Assembly (NCBI GenBank): GCA_029204045.2
Contig: CM055074.1
Coordinates: 13,515,659 to 13,579,658, forward strand
Origin: Tillandsia leiboldiana
Taxonomy: Eukaryota; Streptophyta; Magnoliopsida; Poales; Bromeliaceae
Reading direction: 5' to 3'
DNA: 64,000 bases
The notes under the pieces were generated by a model. That model ran no database searches. It saw only the letters and a list, made by a program, of their open reading frames with translations, and had not been told where the DNA came from. Each line of letters begins with the position of its first letter. Positions within the stretch are counted from its first letter, which is position 1. A program made the translations under genes and the position numbers. Positions 39,904-52,294 of this stretch are shown here, piece by piece.

Positions 39904-40779
39904 ATTTTTCCGCTAGTATTTTTCTGCGTTTGAGCTCGAAGAACGGAGGGCGGCAAAGCGAACGGATTCGGATTCCGACTTACGGATCTCCCGGAATGGG
40001 GGTCAAAGCGTTTGCTTTGAGTGGTGCATCGGAATCCGTGCTAGGTGGCTGGTACACATTTCGAGGCGATCGGACTTTTCATTTTTTTATGTCAGTGGGT
40101 TATTTTATCTTTTGGGTGGTACCTCGACCTTTCGGTTTTTCGTTTAGGGTCCTAATTTAATATTTTTTTTAGTTGACTAAGGTGGGGCAGAAATTCGAGA
40201 ATTTTTGGGCTGATCATCGGGACTTGCGGATAATTTTTGGTGCTAGAGCTCGCAAAACGGTGAACGAAGACGCGATCGGATTCGAATTCCGACTCCCGGA
40301 TCTCCCAGAATAATTTTTTGAAGTTTGGGCCCCTTTCTGTGTGCTCCGGGATCCGTGCGAGCGTTTGACACGCTTTTCGAGACAATCTTAGCCGTCGGTT
40401 TTTATTTTGGCAATTTTAGGGTTTCTTTACAATCGGGGGGTCGTAGGGTTTTTCCCTCCTTGGTTTCTCTCTTGACGGCTAGGGTTTAAGGCGGCCCCCT
40501 TAAGAAAGGGAAGGGGAAAAACCCCGATTCATATTTCCTCTCTTTTCAACCGAGGGCGTAAAGAACCGAGACGGAGACGAGGAGAAGGAAGGACGATCGC
40601 ACGCCCTGCGGAACCTGACGAAAGAGAGCGGGACGATCCTCTTCCTTTCTCCCTCACCGGCGAAAACAAGGTAAACGGTTCGGGCCTTCCCGGTTATCTT
40701 TTTCGATTTAGGGTTTTCCTACCAGTCCTGTCAAAATAAAAAGGGGGTATACAGGGTAAGGGAACGCCAGGACTCTACA
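39904..40779 (+). repeat. Fragment of a K-family gypsy LTR leader
   Basis: Aligns with the reverse complement of LTR K (about 25000-25480): the same order of GGATCTCCC, GACACGCTTTTCGAGACAA, a TTAGGGTTT stretch and a donor-like AAGGTAAAC near 40670. The last about 40 bases appear inverted relative to the rest. Confidence 0.65.
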
Positions 40780-41400
40780 GAAGCTTTATACGGGAGACGC
40801 TGCCGATCCCCGATCTGTTGGGACGACTTGGGAGAACGAAAGCTCTTGGGACCCGACTTGGTGGAAGAAACAGAAGGGAAAGTGCGCCTCATCAGACAGC
40901 GCCTATTAACCGCCCAGAGCCGACAAAAGAGCTACGCGGATCGAAGACGCCGCGATTTAGAGTTCCAGGTAGGAGAACACGTGTTTTTGCGGGTCTCGCC
41001 GTCCAGGGGAATCAAGCGATTCGGGTTAAAAGGCAAGCTAAGCCCGCGGTTCGTGGGACCATTCGAGATCCTGGAACGGATCGGCCCAGTGGCTTACCGC
41101 CTTGCCCTACCACCGAACCTCAACCGGATTCATGACGTGTTCCACGTGTCGATGCTCAAGAAATACCTCCCCGACCCGTCGCATGTGCTGGACGTCTCGA
41201 CACTCGAACTAAAGGAGGACCTAAGTTTCGAGGAAACCCCTGTGCGAATACTAGCAAGAGAAAGTAAGACGCTTCGAAACCGAGACATCCCCTATGTGAA
41301 GGTGCTCTGGAGCAACCACGAGGAGCGGGAAGCGACGTGGGAACTAGAGTCGAAGATGAGAGAGGGCTATCCTTATCTCTTTACCGCAAATCAGGTTTGA

Positions 41401-41436
41401 GTTTCGAGGACGAAACTCGTTTTAAAAGGTGAGTGG
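41401..41436 (+). other. Gypsy B 3' untranslated end and polypurine region
   Basis: The stretch GTTTCGAGGACGAAACTCG (a TTTCG..CGAAA hairpin typical of this lineage) is followed by TTTTAAAAGGTGAGTGG and then the LTR. The purine tract is weak. D has the same hairpin at about 49911-49929, and E and G have it on the minus strand (about 20484-20500 and 53117-53132). Confidence 0.75.
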
Positions 41437-44423
41437 TGTAATAGCCGCTAGTTTAAAATATTTTAAGGGTCTACTTTTGGTTCGTTATTTCCGCTTTTCG
41501 TTTCGGGGGGATTGGGGGATGATCGAATAATTACTTGTTTCCGGACAGACCGTCGGGGCCCGCGGGTATTTTTAGTTAATAGGGCTCGCGAAACGGAGAG
41601 TGGCGGCGAAATCGGTTCTGAATTCCGACGCCGGAATCTCCCGGAATAAATTCCGGAAGGTAGCTAACGGCTCAGATTGTTAACGCGGGTTACTTAGACG
41701 GACCGGACTCTAGTTCGCACCTGATTTGGACCCGTTTTAACTTGAACTGGGTTCTTTCCCTTTTTACCAACTTAACCGTTCCCGTTATTTCCCCCCCCCC
41801 CCCCCCCGTCGTATAACTCCCCTTAAACAAACCGTAACTCCCATAACTACCCCCTCTAACTACCCTTAACTACCCGTAACTCCCATAACTACCCCCTCTA
41901 ACTACCCTTAACTACCCGTAACTCCCATAACTACCCACTCCTACCCACTACCCGTAACTCCCATAACCACCCACTCCCTCTAACTACCCATTCCCCCATA
42001 ACCACCCGTAACTCCCTTTAACTACCCACTCCCCTTAAACCCCCACACTCCCCCTTAACTACCCGTATTCCCCACAATTCCCCTACGTACGAAACCCCAT
42101 TTCCCCAACCCTTCTATTTCCCAACCAAATCCTTCCGCTTCCTCACCGACTGCACGGAGGACCCAAGAGGCGAGACCAAGGAAGGAGAAGGAGGCGTCCT
42201 CACATTCCTTGTAGCCGAACGCGCAGGCCCGGATCGCCTCTTCCTCCGACAACCGAGGTGAGCACGCTAGGGTTTTGCCTTCTCGCCCCATTCTTGGTTG
42301 GAGCGGACGAGAGGGGGGGGGGGGGGGAAAGGAAAAAGAAGGGGGCATGGGCATCGCGGGAATCCGGCGCGCACGGCGGCACCGCATGCGGACTGCCGCA
42401 TGCGGGCGCCGCCGCTTGCGGGATGCCGCATGCGGGCGCCCCCGCATGCGGGCGCGCCGCTTGCGGGCTGCCGCATGCGGGCGCACCCGCATGCGGGCGC
42501 GCCGCTTGCGGGCGCCTCCGCATGCGGGCACGGCCGCTTGCGGGCTGCCGCATGCGGGCGCCCCCGCATGCGGGCGCGCCGCATGCGGGCTGCTGCATGC
42601 GGGCGCCCCCGCATGCGGGCGCGCCGCTTGCGGGCGCCTCCGCATGCGAGCACGGCCGCTTGCGGGCTGCCGCATGAGGGCGCCCCCGCATGCGGGCGCG
42701 CCGCTTGCGGGCGCCTCCGCATGCGGGCACGGCCGCTTGCGGGCTGCCGCATGTGGGCGCCGCCGCTTGTGCGCCGCTGCATGCGGGCGCCGCCGCATAC
42801 GGGCGCTGCCGCTTGCGGGCACCGCCGCATGCGGGCGCCGCCGCTTGCGGGCACCTCCGCATGCGGACGGCCGCACGCTGTTAGTACACCGCCCAGCCGT
42901 ACGGGACCAGGCGCGTACCTGTGCGTATTATACGCAAGGTGAGAGGGCGCCGGGCGCTCTAATCATTAGTCTGACAAAGCCTTAAGTCGCTGACTCCTAT
43001 ATGACAGATTCGTGTAGGTCCGGGCGGGCACCCGAGACGCGAGAGAACCTTACATCAGTCAGGAGCGCGACAACAAGGTGGGTTTACGGTCGAGGCTGAG
43101 TATTATGTTGGTAATCCGACAGGGACTTTTCATTATTTAACGGTACTAACGTTGATGGTTTCTATGATGTACTACCTTACCCCGTGACATGGTGACATGG
43201 TTACTTGGATACTTGGTTACTTGGTTACTTGGTTACTTGGTTACTTGGTTACTGGTTACTTATGCTCGAGCTGCGACACGCGCACCCGCGGTTTGGCCAC
43301 CGCAAAGGGTGCTCTTTTCCGGAAAGGCGGTCTTTGACCCGTGTTACCCCACGAGGTGACGTAGTGGGGGGCCCCTGACCGCTGGGGGGTCTGAGGCAGC
43401 GATGGGACTGCCGGGATTGGATCCCGATGTAGTCAGGTGTGAGACCGCCGGGATTGGATCCCGACGCGGTCAGGTGTGGGACTGCCGGGATTGGATCCCG
43501 ATGTAGTCAGGTGTGAGACCGCCGGGATTGGATCCCGACGCGGTCAGGTGTTACAGGTGTTACCGGGGTTGCAGGTGCTACAGGTGGTACAGGTGGTTGC
43601 GAGTTACCATTACGAGTAGAGCGGTTGTTCCGGCTAGCATTACTTCGTGGCTTGGTATTACTTTACTGCTTTAGTACTATTTTGATGATAGTGTCGCTGA
43701 CTACCCACTCTGTGACAGGTACCTCCAGGGGGTAGAGGTAGGCGACGGTGAGGCCGAGTTGGTAGCAGTCGGTCTGAGGGAGCCCTAGTATGCTGTTTTA
43801 TTTACCTTCTCTGCATTTCATTCAGAACTGTAGGTTATTGTGTGGTTCTCGATACCCTTGTGGGGTCGTGTGGATGTTGAATTCTTTCTTTCTACTTATG
43901 CACTACTATTTCCGTTATTGTCCCCGTTTGGCCGCTTTCAAAGCAACATGACTAGAAAAGAAAAGAACTTCGAAAACTATTTTTAAAAATCTGGGTCGTG
44001 TGGACCTGTTTTCCAAAACCTGTGGATTTATGGCATCTTTTCAAACTGTCTTCAAAAAAAAAAACCTTGGGTCGTGTGGACCTGCTTTCAAAACTGTGAG
44101 TTTATCCTTTCAACTTGATTGGCCACGGGTATTGTTTAGTCTTCATGCACCGTACTACTTCGAACTGTTGTGATTAAATGGGAAAAATGATTGCTCATAA
44201 TCGGCTATCGTAGCAGCCGCGACGCCGTGCATATACAGAGGAGACTCTGCCCGATTTTCGAGTAAATCTGTATATGTGGCGGGTCTGGGCACGCGCCGGG
44301 GAAGGAGGTTTTTAACAATCTAAACAAAAAAAAAAAAAAAAAAAAAAAAAAAATTATTAGTACGCACTTTGCGCGTACTTTGAAGTATCGTTTCCGCTAA
44401 AATAAAACCCCCGGGGCGTGACA
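41437..44423 (+). repeat. 3' LTR of gypsy B
   Basis: 2987 bp. Same parts as the 5' LTR. Shorter by two 45-bp units in the GC array (42363-42882) and by some poly-A (about 44326-44353). A few substitutions, for example at the base before GGGAATCC near 42357. Confidence 0.93.
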
Positions 44424-46378
44424 AATAATCAATAAGTGGGAAACTCCATCCACTAGAGGAAATCCTATCCCCAATCTGATGCACAAGTAAACATCCGGTC
44501 AACCGCCCAAGGTCCGCGGTCGCCGCAATAACCCAAAACCATAAACTGGTATGACAAACCCACTCAACAAACCCGGCTACACTAACCTACAACCCTGCTC
44601 AACTCGAGCAATAACACAAGTAGCACAAAGAAAGGAGAAGAGATGACGACATGGTTTCTCCTAAGTCAAATCCCAATGATAGTGTAGCAGTAAATAGTAG
44701 CTTATCTATACGAGGACTGCGATAACACTGCAAACATACCAACCGATGTCCAATAAACATACAATTCCACAATCAATTGCTGTCCCCTAAAATCAGTCAA
44801 GAAGATGCTCGATTTTCACATATAAGAAGGACTCTGAAAAATCCAACAAAAATACCGCTACGATCGTCGCGTCGAGCCCTTCGAAACGAGTACCTGCACG
44901 TCCTAAACCGAGTTTCTTAGGTCAAGTTACAAAATTGACAAGGTGACTACCACAAAAATCCCAAGTACAAAATTTGTAGAACTTTGCTCTGAAAAAGTGG
45001 GATTTTCACCTTCGGGGAAAAACACAAAAAATTCCAGGAAAAATACGATGATGTTCCTCGCGACGCGTAGATAGAAATCAAGTATTGGAACGCCTCAATC
45101 CGATGTCCGAGCGTAAAGATATCGACAAAATACTCCGGTGCTGTCCAACAAACCACACAGCAAACAGGGGGTCAACAGTGCCTCGGAAACCGTGGCAAAA
45201 GTCTGGAATACGATGAAACGACCAACACGAGAAACCAAGCCCTACCTCTCAGGAACACACCGGCGCAAGAATCGTCGAAAACGATGGTCGGAGTAGGCCA
45301 GGGGAGTCCTCGGACCAAAACGGGACGAAAAGGGCAAGTAAGGAAAGTGCGTCGCAGTGCGCCGGGAAAATGAAATCTCGAAGTGTGTGCCACCAAAAAT
45401 CCTGGAACTCCTCCACAAGAAGAAGAACAAAGAGGTGAGTAAAATCTCTACTGGGCTCTCTCTGAGAAAATGGCCAGGAAACGCACAAAAGGAGGCCCAA
45501 GGGGCCTATTTATAGGCCCAGTCCAAGAGACAAGAAATCAGCCTTTTGGGCTGATGTTTCGGGCGCTCGGAACTTTCGGGCGCCGAAAACGCGGCCCAGG
45601 AAGCCCAAACACCAGCGCGCGAAACCCTCAGCGCACGCCACGTGTCCGCCGAACAGGCAACAGCGGTGCAAGCGCGCCTGGCAGCGACGCCTGTCCCGCG
45701 CCCGGTCAACCGGGTAGGTGGCGCCCGCCAATGGCAGGGCGCCACGTGGCCTGCCCGTGCGACACGCCAGCAGCCCACGTGCCTCGGCAGCCGCGCCGCC
45801 CGCCCCCCACGCGCGAACGGATCCCGAGGTGACCACCTGCGCCACCGTGGACCGCGCCCACATGAGCCCGCCAATGGTAGCCGGCCACGTGTCCCTGCGC
45901 TCGGCCCACGGCGCCCGCGCGGGTTCCGTGGACCGTGCCGCGTGCGCCATCCACTGAGGAGACGCCACGCGTCCACCCGCCCAGGTCTATGCACCCCGCG
46001 CTTATCCCGTAGACCGTGAAGCATAAACCGGCCAATCGGGCAATGCCACGTGGCAACCGGCGGTCTACGGTCCCCCCCATGCACCATAATCCACTGAAAA
46101 CTCCCGGGAGTCCGTTTTTGGGCATCCAGACTCAGAATTAAACAAGCAAATAGCCGTTTTCAAGCGTTTTTCCACGCTGATTCCAAATCCAACCTCTGTT
46201 TGGCCCAAAACCATTTCTAAAATTCGGCAAAAGCAGTCGAAGGCCAATCCAGTTATCAATACCTCACAGGCTCCATCTGTGGCATCCCTTTGATGCACTA
46301 TGGGCCAGACACACCATCAATAGGTGTTTTACACAGTGGATTCACGGGAAAAGCTACATGGGGTTCTGGGGCCCTACA
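44424..46378 (-). repeat. 5' LTR of gypsy E, outer part
   Basis: Begins with the second AATAA (44424-44428) and runs to GGGCCCTACA at 46378. TATA box on the minus strand at 45515-45506 and a G-box cluster at about 45640-46050 match the other LTR. GC-rich open frames on both strands at 45500-46120 are composition shadows. Confidence 0.88.
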
Positions 46379-46922
46379 GCGACATCCCGGAATGAGTAAT
46401 AACAGGTAATGTGTTATTTTATTTTTCTACTCTTCGATTAGGAGAACCGGATACACCTGAGCATCCTACCGTTGTCCGACTCCCTTTCCCTTTCCTATTT
46501 CCCGTCTTGCCCGGCGTCGTTATGAGGAAAGTCCCTACTCCCCACCCGCACCTGTTCCCTCCTCGTACCTCGTTTAAGGGGGGAAGTGGGGGGGGGGGTG
46601 TAAATGTAGTCTTGCTAGTGGGAGAAGCCCCTTAGGTACTTAGTGTAGCCCTCCCTAGCATATACGTGCGGGTAGGTTCTAACGAAGTGAGACAGAAGGG
46701 ATTCTGTTGTCTTCGGTATGGGTTATCTAGGTGTTACGGGATTAATTCGGTCCAACTCCTGTACGTGACAATAGACCCAGGAGACCGATAGATTGAGTGG
46801 GGCTGCGGCCCACTCTAGACCCAACGTCCAGGTGGGTTGTTTTCTGTCGAGATCGTGGGCGCTGTGTCTGTACGCTTTAAGTAAGCTGGTTACGTGACCT
46901 AGCGCCTCGAGCCAGGAAATTA
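46379..46922. other. Unassigned segment between gypsy E and gypsy D pol
   Basis: No similarity to the pol of B is seen until about 46905. At about 46570-46605 a purine tract (TTTAAGGGGGGAAG, then a G run) is followed by TGTAAATG, which looks like a polypurine tract next to an LTR start on the plus strand. This could be the junction of another decayed element. Confidence 0.4.
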
Positions 46923-49890
46923 ATGGATGGCGGGTGCGTGGCTTACATGGCCTCGGTGGATCTAGCAGCCCGACCCACCCCCTCGCTCTCCGACATCCCA
47001 GTTGTGAGAGAGTTTCCAGAGGTGTTCCCGACGGAACTCCCTGGGATGCCACCCGAACGAGAGGTCGATTTCCCTATTGAATTACTCCCAGGCACACAAC
47101 CTATTACCAAAGCACCGTATAGGATTGCCTTTGCCGAGCTGAAGGAACTGAAAGCACAACTAGAAGACCTCTTGGATAAAGGCTTCATCAGACCGAGCGT
47201 GTCACCATGGGGCGCGCCCGTTTTGTTCGTAAGGAAGAAGGACGGAAGCCTTCGCTTGTGCATAGACTATCGGGAAATAAACAAGGTCACCATAAAGAAC
47301 AAATACCCCCTGCCGCGGATCGACGATCTGTTCGACCAATTGCAGGTAGCCACGGTATTTTCAAAGATTGATTTGCAGTCCGGTTATCACCAGCTCAGAG
47401 TTAGGGGTGAAGATATCCCTAAAACCGCTTTCCGGACGCGTTATGGTCACTACGAATTCACCGTAATGCCGTTCGGGCTCACCAACGCCCCAGCGGTATT
47501 CATGAACATGATGAATAGGGTGTTTAAACCCTTCTTAGACCTATTCGTAGTGGTCTTTATTGATGACATCCTCGTCTACTCCCGCACAGATGAGGAACAT
47601 GAGGACCATCTACAATTAGTCCTTCAGACCCTCCGGGACCAGAAACTATTTGCCAAACTCAAAAAGTGTGAGTTCTGGCTCCGTGAGGTGGACTTTTTAG
47701 GGCATATCGTCTCGGCGTCTGGAATTGCGGTGGACCCGAGGAAGATAGACTCCGTGGCCGACTGGCCCCGGCCGACAACGGTAACGGAGATCCGAAGCTT
47801 CTTAGGATTGGCAGGATACTACAGACGTTTTGTGGAAGGGTTCTCCAAGATAGCCATCCCCTTAAATCGTCTAACCCGGAAAGGCGAGAAATTTATCTGT
47901 ACGGACCAATGCCAGAAGAGTTTTTAGGAACTCAAAGACAAATTGACGCGGGCCCCGGTTCTCGCTCTGCCGGAGCGCGGGGAGGACTATGAAATTTATT
48001 GTGACGCGTCGCGGAGCGGTCTTGGGAGCGTACTTATGCAACGGGGAAAGGTCATAGCCTACGCATCAAGACAACTCAAGGAGTACGAACGGAACTACCC
48101 CACACACGACTTGGAGCTTGCAGCAGTCGTGTTCGCCCTTAAGATGTGGAGACATTACCTATACGGGACACATTGTATTGTGTATTCCGATCATCAGAGC
48201 CTCAAGTACCTTTTCACTCAGAATGAGCTAAACTTACGGTAAAGGCGGTGGCTCGAGCTGCTAAAGGACTATGATTTGTCGATCCACTACCATCCTGGAA
48301 AGGCAAACGTGCTGGCCGACGCCTTGAGACGCAAAGGGCAGACAATAGAATCGATGACAAATGCCGTTACCCAACACGATCGTCTGATTGCAGAATTCTC
48401 GCAATTAAGACTGGAGGTAGTACCGACAGGGGCGGTCGCACAACTCTTGACCCTGATAGTTAGGCCTACCCTGCTCGACAAGATCTTGGAGGGACAATCG
48501 ACAGACACCCAGTTACAGCTTGTGCGAGACAGAATACCTTCGGACCAAGGGGGCGATTTCGCAATAGGCTCTGATGGCACAATACGATTCCGAGGGCGAA
48601 TTTGCGTGCCTGACCTACCGGAACTCAAGGAGGAAATTCTGAGGGAAGCGCCTAGTGCTCCCTACTCGGCGCACCCTGGGGGAACGAAGACGTACAAGGA
48701 TATTAAACAAACCTTCTGGTGGCCTAAATTAAAGGGGGACGTGACACGATTCATGGCGCATTGCCTGGTGTGCCAACAAGTAAAGCCCGAACATCAACGC
48801 CCAGCAGGGAAGTTACAACCGTTACCCCTACCGGAATGGAAATGGGAGAGGATTATGATGGATTTCATGACCGGCTTTCCGAGATCGCCTCAAGGACATG
48901 ACGCGATATGGGTCATAGTAGATCGTTTGACGAAATCGGCCCATTTCCTACCCATTCATACGACGTGGACTCGGGACCGACTAGCTCAAACCTACATTAA
49001 TGAGGTAGTGAGGTTGCATGGGATACCGGCGTCCATTACGTCGGACAGAGACACGCGTTTTGTGTCGAACTTTTGGCAGAGCCTACAACGAGCAATGGGA
49101 ACCAAACTACATTTCAGCACGGCTTTTCACCCCCAAACTGACGGACAATCGGAACGGGTGATTCAGATTCTGGAGGATATGCTCCGAGCATGCGTACTTG
49201 ACTTGGGCGAAGGGTGGTCGCGATACCTGCCCCTTGTGGAATTCGCCTACAACAACAGCTACCAAGCGAGCATCCAAATGGCGCCGTACGAGGCCCTGTA
49301 TGGGCGTCGCTGTCGGTCTCCATTATGCTGGGACGATTTGGGAGAGCGCAAGTTTTTTGGGACCTGATTTAGTAGAGGAGACCGAAGCGAAAGTATGCCT
49401 TATCAAGCAACGCCTGTTGACTGCCCAGAGCCGACAGAAAAGTTACGCAGATCAGAGGCGACGGGATTTGGAATTCATGGTGGGCGAGCATGTGTTGCTC
49501 CGAGTTTCGCCTTCAAAGGGGACCCGATGTTTCGGCCTGAGGGGGAAGTTAAGCCCGAGGTATGTGGGACCGTTCGAAGTCCTAGAACGCGTGGGCCCGG
49601 TGGCGTACCGGTTGGCCTTACCGCCAAATCTTGATCGGATCCACAATGTGTTTCACGTCTCAATGCTCCGGAAGTACCTTCCCGACCCACCCCACGCCCT
49701 TGATGTTTCCACGATCGAGCTGCGAGAAGACTTAAGTGTCGAGGAAACACCGGTGCGAATCTTAGCATTAGAGGACAAGAAATTGCGCAATCGGACCATC
49801 CCCTATGTAAAGGTCCAGTAGAGCAATCACGAAGAACGCGAAACAACGTGGGAACTGGAAACGAAGATGAGGGAGTGTTTTCCCGAATAG
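46923..49890 (+). pseudogene. pol: Gypsy D pol, decayed
   Basis: Closely related to B pol at protein level. It lacks gag and protease in this window and starts in the protease-RT linker (DIPVVREFPEVFPTELPG). RT has KDGSLRLCIDYREINK and FIDDILVYS (about 47555). RNase H has YCDASRSGLGSVLM. Integrase has the HHCC finger (about 48660-48780), MDFMTGFP, TSDRDTRF and QSERV, then the chromodomain-like tail to about 49890. Breaks: TAG at 47925, TAA at 48240, a frameshift in a T run near 49350 and TAG at 49819. The first and second stops replace Glu and Gln codons present in B. Confidence 0.92.
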
Positions 49891-49947
49891 TTTAGCGAGG
49901 GTGGTGATTAAGTTTCGAGGACGAAACTTCTTATAAAGTGTGAGTGG

Positions 49948-52294
49948 TCTAATGTCATGACTTTTCAAGTAATATTTTATCCTCCTGTTAATAAAGTACT
50001 TTCTTGGGAAGATGAGTTATCGAGTTCCTTAAGTTGACCGTTGTGCTGCACGGGTATTTTTCTGTGAAAGGGCTCGAAAAACGATGACCGACGGTGCGAT
50101 CGGATCTGAAATCCGACCTTGGGATCTCCCGGAATAGGGTTTTTAGGATTGCAGTGACTTAGCGCGCATCGGAATCCGTGCAGAATATCCGGCACGCTTT
50201 CCGAGGAAATGTGGGTTTATCCCGTACAATTAAATAATTATTTATTAGTTAATAATTATTTAGAGGTGGGATTTATTTCGTACGTACTAGAGGAAATACC
50301 ACTTTTCCCAAAAAGAGAAACCCTAGCCGGAGAGAACGAGAAAGAAAAGAAAAGAACGAAACCCTAACCGGAGGAAAAAAAGAAGAGAAAGGGAGAAGGC
50401 GGAGGAGTCCGAAAACCCCGATCGACGTTTTTGGAAACGGGAGTGCAATCGGATCGTCTTCCCCGTCGGAACCGGTAAGTGGATTTGGTTTTATTGTATT
50501 TCTCTAGGGTTTTCGTGTCCTTTTCGTGTCTCTTTTGTGTCTTTTTCGTCGTCGCCGTCATCGTCACCGCCGCCGCGCGATCTCGGGCCACGCGGGGCGC
50601 CGTCCGCCGGTGGCGCGCGCCGCGCGGCCTTGTGCTGCGCGGGGCGCCACCCGCGGGCGGCGCGCAAATCGGGCCGCGGGCGGCGGAGTCTGCGCCGGTA
50701 GGCGCCGCGCGGGCGCCACCCGCGGGCGGGCGCCGCGCGGCCTCGTGCCGGGCGGGGCGCCCGTGGGCGGCTGGCGCCGCGCGGGCACCACCCGCGGGCG
50801 GCTGGCGCCGCGGGGGCGCCACCCGCGGGTGCATGCCGCGCGGCCTCGTGCCGCGGGGCCCCCGCGGGCGGCGGCGCCCGCGCGGGCAGGCGCCGCGCGG
50901 GCGCCACCCGCGGGCGCGCACCGCGCGGCCTCGTGCCGCGCGGGCAGTCATCGCACGGGCGCCCGCGGGCGGCGACATCCGCGCGGGGAGCTGTCGTGCG
51001 ACGTGAGCACGCTGCTACTAGGTTTCTGTCGCATGGTTGAGTTTTGGGTTCCGCTTTTGCGGCATGGTGCGTAAGTTTGACTTATTGTTCTTTTGGGGAC
51101 TCCTTTAGGTCCAGGTGCTGAGCGGGAGTGTGTCAAGGTTCAAGGTGTCCCGAACTTCTCGCAACAAGGTTGGTACTTTCGCAATAAGTTTCGTTATATG
51201 TTATCTTTATGGCAAGCGTAATAAAGTAGATGAACCATGTTAATTGTTTAATCCATTGCATGAGATATTCCCGTTATATTATTATTAACTGTGGCGACTG
51301 AGTGTCGCGGTGCTGTAACACATGCCGGTTTCGGCAATGGTACTCATAGATGCTTACACACACACCGGCGGTTTGGCCATCGATTGGGTGTACTTTTTCG
51401 GAATTGTGGTACGTTGACCCGTGTACCCCACGAAGGTAAAGGTGTCGAGTGGGGACCCCTCACGGTTACTAAAGGTACCGCACTAGAACCGTGGAGGGGT
51501 TAAAGGCATGATGCGCGAGCAAAGTGATCGTTCACGGGGAAGGGTCTTTAGACCTCCCGACAGATACTCTTTCATTAAAACAGGGGATACGGTGACTCAT
51601 GAGGGTAAAAAGCGAAACGCTTTGGTGTATCGGTTTGTCTTTCCAATACTTTTGTTGTTATATTCATCTACTTTATTTGTCATTGATTGTCCCACACTGT
51701 GACAGGTACGACTAGGGGAGTTAGCCGTGACGATGGTGAGGCAGTGTTTAGAGGACATTAGCCATATGAGGCTCTTTTCCGTCATACTTGTTTGGGGTTA
51801 TCTCATCTCCTTTACTTTTTAGTTTTCAATTGCTTGACTGTGGAATGATGTGGATGTTGGATTGAGAGTTATTTCGTTTGTGATGTGATTCTGGATATGT
51901 TTTTATTTGACTTGTGTGCGGCATGTTTTTAACTGAACAAAAATGTTTTCGAAAACGCTTTCTAAAACCAAGTGTCGTGTAGGCACTACCTTGAAAACCC
52001 CTGGATTTATCCTTTTAAAAGATGTGGCCGCCCTAAAGAGACTTATGAATGAAAACTCTAGTTGTGAATAAATATACTACTCTCTCTCGTTGGTTTCATT
52101 GTGACCATGTGGTTGAAGTAAATATTGTTAATGTAACGCCGTGCATATACAAAGGAGACTCTGTCCGTTTAAAGAGTGAATTTGTATATGTGGCATGTCT
52201 GACGCGCACCGGTAGGAGAGGTTGTCTTCAGAAAAGAGAGAAAAAAAAAATATGTACGTTTTTCCGCTTATTCTTAAACCTCCGGGGTGTGACA
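49948..52294 (+). repeat. 3' LTR of gypsy D
   Basis: 2347 bp. It starts TCTAATG (probably a mutated TGTAATG) after the TTTCG..CGAAA hairpin and ends CCGGGGTGTGACA. Parts in order: donor-like CCGGTAAGTGG (about 50471), GC array (50575-51000), nested-hairpin module (about 51358-51400), one GTGTA-loop hairpin (51971-51987), terminal hairpin (52143-52191). The 5' LTR is not in the window. Confidence 0.82.
50575..51000 (+). repeat. CCCGCGGGC-type minisatellite in LTR D
   Basis: Repeats of GCCACCCGCGGGCGGC with a perfect CCCGCGGG palindrome core and very high GC. Long open frames on both strands are composition only. Confidence 0.8.

Larger units (their letters stand above)
39339..40779. mobile_element. 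Composite insertion M: inverted Cassandra TRIM joined to a K-family LTR fragment
   Basis: One 5-bp duplication flanks 1441 bp made of four parts: a complete Cassandra LTR on the minus strand (39339-39515), its short internal domain (39516-39737), a second Cassandra LTR on the plus strand lacking its last bases (39738-39903), and a piece related to the leader of LTR K (39904-40779). The far end (GACTCTACA) resembles the start of a K-type LTR read on the minus strand, although the K-like body before it is on the plus strand. Confidence 0.8.
36451..41400 (+). pseudogene. pol: Gypsy B gag-start/pol fusion, one stop and one insertion
   Basis: The frame starts with the basic gag N-terminus (MVRTRASAEEDRRPQP) at 36451 and passes after about 16 codons into the protease region (FDTGATHSFIS, about 36599-36631). 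Almost all of gag, including capsid and zinc knuckle, is deleted in frame. One TAA (36673-36675) follows the protease. From 36676 the frame is open to the M insertion at 39339 and resumes at 40785. It encodes the linker, RT (KDGSLRLCIDYRGINK, FIDDILIYS near 37605), RNase H (YCDASRIGLGGVLM near 38041), integrase (HHCC near 38690-38830, then D, D, E in MDFVTGFP, TSDRDTRF and QSERV) and the chromodomain-like tail (VKVLWSNHEEREATWELE) to 41400. Apart from the stop and insertion, pol motifs look intact. Confidence 0.92.
33142..44423 (+). mobile_element. Gypsy B: Tekay-like element, gag deleted, pol nearly intact
   Basis: 5' LTR 33142-36222, PBS 36231-36241, fused gag start and protease, RT, RNase H, integrase and chromodomain-like tail to 41400, 3' LTR 41437-44423, with AATAA duplications outside. 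The two LTRs are almost identical apart from the copy number of a 45-bp repeat and of poly-A, so the insertion is young. One composite insertion (39339-40779) splits pol. It lies inside the 5' LTR of gypsy E. Confidence 0.95.
18131..46378 (-). mobile_element. Gypsy E: Tekay/Del-like chromovirus, decayed and heavily nested
   Basis: On the minus strand: 5' LTR in two pieces (46378-44424 and 33141-32164), PBS 32156-32146, gag from about 27717, protease, RT, RNase H, integrase with a C-terminal chromodomain-like region to about 20525, polypurine tract, and 3' LTR 20463-18131. Three insertions with their own target duplications split it: solo LTR K, solo LTR L and gypsy B. The coding frame has many stops and frameshifts, and most of the integrase core is deleted. 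The left end is cut by LTR J and the Helitron, so its target duplication cannot be read. Confidence 0.88.
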
